NCBI GenBank assembly: GCA_023433945.1 | Contig: JAEYTP010000083.1 | Location: 1 to 64,000 of the forward strand | Length of the DNA: 64,000 bases | Reading direction: 5' to 3' | From: Bacillota bacterium | GTDB lineage: Bacteria; Bacillota; Clostridia; Acetivibrionales; DSM-1351 | Shown: positions 59,784-64,000 of the stretch, piece after piece | How positions within the stretch are numbered: position 1 is the stretch's first letter | How the letters are laid out: the number at the start of each line of letters is the position of its first letter | The notes under the pieces: model-generated | Told to the model about the DNA's origin: nothing | Databases searched by the model: none | The model's input: the letters and a program-made list of their open reading frames with translations, nothing else | Program-made: the position numbers and the translations under genes

Positions 59784-61679
59784 ATGACTATTACTATTTA
59801 TTCGTACACCTTATTGGTTGTATCTTTATTTGCTATTTCTATCTATCTATACAATATTATTCGCAGCATTAGAAAAGGATCAGCTAATCCTGTTTCTATT
59901 GTGTTTATATCCTTCAATGTAGTAATGCTTATTTGGAGTGTTTCTTTTGCCATTTTCCATTTTTCTCAGGATTGGCTTATTAGTCGGTTTTGGTATAAAG
60001 TTGGAGCAGTAGGGTATTGCCTCTTTATACCATTAATGCTTCACTTGACATTACTTGTACTTATAAAGCATAGAATAACCCATTATAGATGGCTACTAGT
60101 CATATCCAGTATAATAGGTATCATGTTCGTTATTGCTTGTGTAGAATCAGATCTTTCATTTTTACATTTTACCTACAGCAATGGTGTCTGGAATCATGGC
60201 TTTTTATATGTTCCGGCTTGGTATGTTCTTTACCTTTTATATTTTATTTTTTGTACTAGTGTATGCTTGTACATGGCCGCAAAGAGCTTTTTTTCAGAGT
60301 CTTCAGAACAAAAGATTCAAGGGAAAATTATACTTGCCTCAATATTATTCTGTACTATCTTAGGCATGTTTGTAAATGTCATTGCCCCTGCTCTTAAGCT
60401 AACATTTATACCATCAATATGTGATATATGCATTATTGTTTATCTATATGCAATGAGGTATATAATTGAACACTATGATCTTATAAACATATGCCCTGAA
60501 ATAGTAGCCACTGATATTTTAGAAAGAATTGATGATATGGTTTTCTTGACGGATGCTGAAGGCTTGATAATATTTTTCAATGAATCGGCAGGAATTAATA
60601 TTAAGTATAAATCACATGAGCTATATGGCAGACACATTTCCACTATAGTTGGAGATAATAGCTCCTTATTTAAGACCAATACTAGTATAAATACGCAAGT
60701 AGAAATATATACTTCTGAAAGAGAAGCAATACCTGTGAGAGCATCTATTTCACCAATTAGATGCTTTAAGGATAACATAGGCAGATTATATGTATTTCAT
60801 GACCTACGCATGCTGTTTCAATTAGGACAGGAGGTCTCACAAAAGCAGACACTGGCCAACACAGTAATTGCGGCAAATGAGAAACTAACAGAGTTGGATA
60901 GAATGAAGTCTGAATTTCTATGCAATATATCTCATGAGCTCAGGACACCTCTTAATCTTATTATCAGTAGTTTACAGCTTATGGATAAAAAGGATAGTTC
61001 CAAAGAAATAGATTTGGATGCATATAGAAAGTACTTCAATATAGTACTTCAAAACAGCTATAGATTGACCAGGATGGTAAATAACATTATAGATACTACA
61101 AGAATAGATTCTGGATATCTCCATATGTACCAGTCTAATAACGATATTGTTCATTTTGTGGAAGATATTGTCGATGGGGTAAGGATATATGCCCAAGAAA
61201 AGGGTTTATCAATAACGTTTGATACAGAAATTGAAGAAAAGATTATTGCTTTTGATCCTGACAAGATTGAGAGGGTTTTTCTCAATCTATTATCTAACGC
61301 CATTAAATTCACCAATAAAGGTGGAGAAATATCTGTAGCTATAAAAGATGGTACTGATTTTATAGAAATTTCTGTTGGGGATACGGGAATAGGTATTTCA
61401 AAGCAAGACCAGGAGATTATCTTTGATAAATTTATTCAGGCTGATAAATCACTTGCGAGAAACTGTGAAGGTAGTGGTATAGGCCTTTCGCTTGTTAAGG
61501 CCCTGGTAGAAATGCATAAAGGAAAAATAACATTACAAAGTGAACTAAATAAGGGTAGTGTATTTACTGTAATTCTGCCCACTTATTTAATTGAACAGGA
61601 CAATGAAATTTATACGCAATATAGCACCGGTTTTGGAAAACAAAAATTGAACATAGAATTTTCAGATATTTACTTATAA
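59784..61679 (+). CDS. Sensor histidine kinase with 7TM N-terminus and PAS domain
   Basis: 631 aa. Residues about 1-230 contain seven to eight membrane spans in the pattern of the histidine-kinase N-terminal 7TM region. A PAS domain follows at about 245-345 (LERIDDMVFLTDAEGLIIFFNESA), then phosphoacceptor FLCNISHELRTPLNLIISSL (about 376-395) and the ATPase domain (FLNLLSNAIKFTNKGGEI, VGDTGIGISKQDQEIIFDKF, GSGIGLSLVKALVEMHKG). No response regulator gene is next to it, so it is an orphan kinase; in sporeformers such kinases often feed Spo0A or other distant regulators. CAGGAG before the ATG. Confidence 0.92.
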   Translation: MTITIYSYTLLVVSLFAISIYLYNIIRSIRKGSANPVSIVFISFNVVMLIWSVSFAIFHFSQDWLISRFWYKVGAVGYCLFIPLMLHLTLLVLIKHRITHYRWLLVISSIIGIMFVIACVESDLSFLHFTYSNGVWNHGFLYVPAWYVLYLLYFIFCTSVCLYMAAKSFFSESSEQKIQGKIILASILFCTILGMFVNVIAPALKLTFIPSICDICIIVYLYAMRYIIEHYDLINICPEIVATDILERIDDMVFLTDAEGLIIFFNESAGINIKYKSHELYGRHISTIVGDNSSLFKTNTSINTQVEIYTSEREAIPVRASISPIRCFKDNIGRLYVFHDLRMLFQLGQEVSQKQTLANTVIAANEKLTELDRMKSEFLCNISHELRTPLNLIISSLQLMDKKDSSKEIDLDAYRKYFNIVLQNSYRLTRMVNNIIDTTRIDSGYLHMYQSNNDIVHFVEDIVDGVRIYAQEKGLSITFDTEIEEKIIAFDPDKIERVFLNLLSNAIKFTNKGGEISVAIKDGTDFIEISVGDTGIGISKQDQEIIFDKFIQADKSLARNCEGSGIGLSLVKALVEMHKGKITLQSELNKGSVFTVILPTYLIEQDNEIYTQYSTGFGKQKLNIEFSDIYL

Positions 61680-61748
61680 TATTCTATATTTAGAGTATAT
61701 TTAATTGATTTACATAATTTATGACAACCTTTTATCTCTTAAGTTTAC

Positions 61749-61782
61749 AAAAAACCTTATCAAATCAAAAAAGGATTTTTTT
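61749..61782 (+). terminator. Weak hairpin with T-run after the kinase gene
   Basis: AAAACCTT can pair with AAGGATTTT (one bulge), followed by further T. It may terminate the kinase transcript. Confidence 0.4.
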
Positions 61783-61835
61783 ATAGTTTGGCGAATAGTT
61801 TAATCAAGACGCTTGTTTTGGAGGGAGATGAGCAG

Positions 61836-62468
61836 GTGATTATTAGTACCGATTTTACTATCGCATATAAATGCATAGCGTGTGGCACTTTCGAGTTCAT
61901 CAGCGTTAACCTTTTCAGGCTATTGAGGCAAAAAAATATAAAAGAGCATTGTAGATGTGGACAGGCGCAAGCTGAAATAAGACATTTAGAAGATAGAATT
62001 TCTATCTTGGTTCCATGCATTGCTTGTGGTACAAATCATGAGTATATCGTAAGTATAAACGAACTAAGCCAGAAAAAGATTATTAATTTTATTTGTGAGT
62101 ATACGGGAGTTGAACATTGTTTTGTAGGCAATGATTATTCTGTGCGAGAATGTGTTGACTCCTTGGAACGTGAAATGGATTCAATGATGGATACATTAGG
62201 TTATGAGAGTTACTTTGCAAATTCTCAGGTTATGCTTGAAACTATCAACAGAATTCATGATTTAGCAGAAAGCAAAAGGCTTATTTGCCAATGCGGCTGC
62301 AAGGAAGTAACCATAAACCTGTACTACAAGGGTGTATTTCTTAGATGCTCTAGGTGTCCCAGCTACAAATTTATTGCTGCTGCTTCAAATATGGATCTCA
62401 AGATCACTCTAGCAAAGAAAAACATTGTACTAACTGATAAAAAGACAAAAGTGTTTGCCCCTATTTAA
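61836..62468 (+). CDS. Cys-rich protein with several zinc-ribbon-like knuckles, unknown function
   Basis: 210 aa from the GTG at 61836 (GGAGGGAGATGA upstream); a TTG 16 codons earlier also is in frame but lacks a ribosome site. Five CxxC/CxC pairs are visible: YKCIACGTFEF, HCRCGQA, VPCIACGTNHEY, LICQCGCKEV and RCSRCPSYKF. These suggest two or three zinc-binding knuckles, with a helical middle (SVRECVDSLEREMDSMMDTLGY). There is no signal peptide or membrane span. I do not recognise the family. It lies between a sensor kinase and rho and is followed by rho's own promoter. Confidence 0.65.
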   Translation: MIISTDFTIAYKCIACGTFEFISVNLFRLLRQKNIKEHCRCGQAQAEIRHLEDRISILVPCIACGTNHEYIVSINELSQKKIINFICEYTGVEHCFVGNDYSVRECVDSLEREMDSMMDTLGYESYFANSQVMLETINRIHDLAESKRLICQCGCKEVTINLYYKGVFLRCSRCPSYKFIAAASNMDLKITLAKKNIVLTDKKTKVFAPI

Positions 62469-62561
62469 TAAATATTTTTGCAGCAAGAAGATGAATAATG
62501 CCAAAAATAATGTAAATAATATGTCTGTGTGGGAATTTTATACAGATAATCTTTATTGTGA

Positions 62562-62590
62562 TTGACATGCTTTTACACTTTTGATATAAT
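62562..62590 (+). promoter_or_regulatory. Consensus promoter upstream of the rho-like gene
   Basis: Perfect TTGACA (62562-62567), 17 bases, perfect TATAAT (62585-62590). It gives a leader of about 115 bases, compatible with the autoregulation known for rho. Confidence 0.85.
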
Positions 62591-62710
62591 AATTTTCAAT
62601 AAAGATATTCAAATAATCTCGTCTTACAAGTAATTTGAATAAATTTCGTTTAGTTCATTTTTTATTTTCCTATACCATAAAATATAAGTTCGTATTAAGG
62701 TAGGTGTACT

Positions 62711-64000
62711 ATGGATCTTGTTAATTTACAAGCAAAAACACTAGAAGATTTGCGCTATATTGCCAAAATGATGGGTTTAAAAGGCATTAGTAAGCTCAAG
62801 AAGGATGAGTTGGCCGAATTAATAGTAAATAACAATTCTGATGAAAATAAATCCACAAAGGCGAAGGCAAAGGCTGCAAAACTATCAAATGAAATTGAAC
62901 AGTTAGATGTAGAAATCATGCCGGAGACCAAAGATGATATAAAACCTCAGATCATTCCTGAGACTGTATTAGAGACAGACGACAACAAATCACCAGCACC
63001 TGACATGCAAGAGAATCAGCCTAAGTCTGATATTCAGGTAGCGGTTAATGATAATCAACCATTAAGAAAATCTAAGAGGGGCAGACCAAGTAAATCAGTT
63101 GTGAGTGAAACTGCCAAAATCCAAGAAAATATATCTGATTCATTAACTTCTAAATCTCCAGATATGAACAATGAAAATACGCCTCAGATCTCAGATCGAC
63201 TAAAACATTTGGGTATAAATCCTAGTATTATTGCAGAGAAGCAGGAAGACGGAATACATACTTCTACTGAAACGCCTTCTGAAAAAAAATCAAAGCAGAG
63301 AAAATCCAAGGATGTTAAAAAGCCGGATATAAATGAATCTAGTGCTAGTAGTGAAGAGGAAAAGAAGACTAAAACTACAAGTGATGAAACCAAGCCTCCT
63401 GTTCAGGAAATGCAGGCTATGGGTTCAGTTTCAGATGCTTCTGTACCCAATAGACAGAGTGGGCATTTGCAACAAAAGCCAAAGGAGCAACACAACCATA
63501 TAACTAAGCGTGAGTCAGCTCCAAGACCTTCACTGACTCCTCACAAACATCCTTCTATGACAAGGACCAACAGAAATGAAACTGGCAGGAGATTTGGAGA
63601 TGCAACAGCAACTCATAAGATAACGAGGACAAATCACAAGGGTCAGTTGCAGGCCGATGCTTTGGCTACTACAGCACCTATTGCAAAACCTGCTACATCT
63701 ACAAGTGACGCACCTGATATAACAGCAGTTGCTGCAACCCAAACTGCTACATTACCAATTGCTATTGCACCTAAGAGCGACGGCTTATTAAATAATAAGA
63801 GTGATGACATGCAATCTGTTGTGCTGCCACAGAATGCTATAGTACAGCCTTCAACTACACAGAGTTCGGTAGTTACTCAGACTAACGGAACTACTCAGAC
63901 TAACGGAACTAGTCAGGGCGCGACAAATGGACAGCAAAATTTCGCACCACAATATGGACAGCAGACTTCTGCACCTGCTCAAGAAAAGATTGAAAGCGAT
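62711..64000 (+). CDS. rho: Probable transcription termination factor Rho, N-terminal part (3' end outside window)
   Basis: The frame is open from ATG 62711 (AAGGTAGGTG upstream) to the window edge, 430 codons without stop. Residues 1-38 (MDLVNLQAKTLEDLRYIAK, MMGLKGISKLKKDELAELI) are the Rho N-terminal SAP-like domain. Then follows more than 390 residues of low-complexity, charged and later N/Q/T/P/A-rich sequence, including an AT-hook-like KRGRPSK at about residue 141 and a tail rich in TQTNGT, GQQN and QYGQQ. The RNA-binding and ATPase domains are not in the window. Rho proteins of several clostridia and actinobacteria carry such insertions between the N-terminal domain and the RNA-binding fold. 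The identification rests on the first domain and the general build. Confidence 0.75.
   Translation, partial: MDLVNLQAKTLEDLRYIAKMMGLKGISKLKKDELAELIVNNNSDENKSTKAKAKAAKLSNEIEQLDVEIMPETKDDIKPQIIPETVLETDDNKSPAPDMQENQPKSDIQVAVNDNQPLRKSKRGRPSKSVVSETAKIQENISDSLTSKSPDMNNENTPQISDRLKHLGINPSIIAEKQEDGIHTSTETPSEKKSKQRKSKDVKKPDINESSASSEEEKKTKTTSDETKPPVQEMQAMGSVSDASVPNRQSGHLQQKPKEQHNHITKRESAPRPSLTPHKHPSMTRTNRNETGRRFGDATATHKITRTNHKGQLQADALATTAPIAKPATSTSDAPDITAVAATQTATLPIAIAPKSDGLLNNKSDDMQSVVLPQNAIVQPSTTQSSVVTQTNGTTQTNGTSQGATNGQQNFAPQYGQQTSAPAQEKIESD

Noticed and set aside
63184..63742. Minus-strand frames within the rho-like gene
   Set aside because: They are Ser/Cys-rich frames generated by the low-complexity sense sequence; the plus frame is open for 430 codons from a good start.

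Overview
The window looks like a piece of the chromosome of an anaerobic, endospore-forming, low-GC Gram-positive bacterium of the class Clostridia. The evidence is AT-rich DNA with strong AGGAGG-type ribosome sites and TTGACA/TATAAT promoters, a GerA/SpoVAF-type spore germination protein, a WalRK operon, paired glgC/glgD, surface proteins with SLH-like N-termini, and a copper-amine-oxidase-like surface domain. I see no phage, insertion sequence or CRISPR array. The window opens inside a secreted protein gene and closes inside what is probably rho.

Layout. Positions 1-5530 hold a partial secreted protein, an ECF sigma factor with its membrane partner (minus strand), an OFA-family transporter, a small membrane protein, glutamate racemase and a small Gly/Cys-rich protein. 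Positions 5900-8300 are glgC-glgD (ADP-glucose supply for glycogen). Positions 8690-17360 carry three consecutive secreted, S-layer-like proteins; the first two are close paralogues with strong promoters and long structured leaders. Positions 17450-41380 are a large surface-glycan locus: an O-antigen-ligase-like membrane protein, a MarR-type regulator with a palindrome at its own promoter, GDP-mannose/GDP-fucose enzymes (manC, gmd, fcl), a Wzm/Wzt ABC exporter, a nonulosonic (sialic-like) acid module, a fucosyltransferase-like protein, several glycosyltransferases, a deacetylase, a methyltransferase, and a Pgl-like branch (PglF-, PglE- and PglC-like, plus ATP-grasp and HAD proteins). The simplest combined reading is that this locus builds a glycan, exports it by ABC transporter and attaches it to a surface acceptor, quite possibly the neighbouring S-layer-like proteins.

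Positions 41595-50264 are the wal region (walR, walK, a small secreted protein, walH, walI, murA, walJ, rlmH). Positions 50400-55320 hold an antitoxin-like small protein, an AraC regulator with a long effector-binding half, a guanidinium exporter under a guanidine-I riboswitch, a DUF2325 protein, a YgbA-like protein that seems to start at AUU, tRNA-Thr and tRNA-Val, and deoD. Positions 55700-62470 hold the GerA-type protein, an LTA-synthase-like sulfatase-fold protein, a 7TM histidine kinase and a Cys-rich unknown. From 62711 to the edge runs an open frame with a Rho N-terminal domain followed by a very long disordered, N/Q/T-rich stretch.

A recurring oddity is that many intergenic gaps hold short tandem repeats (units of 17-61 bp). 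Each has its own unit sequence, and two were copied from the 3' end of the adjacent gene.
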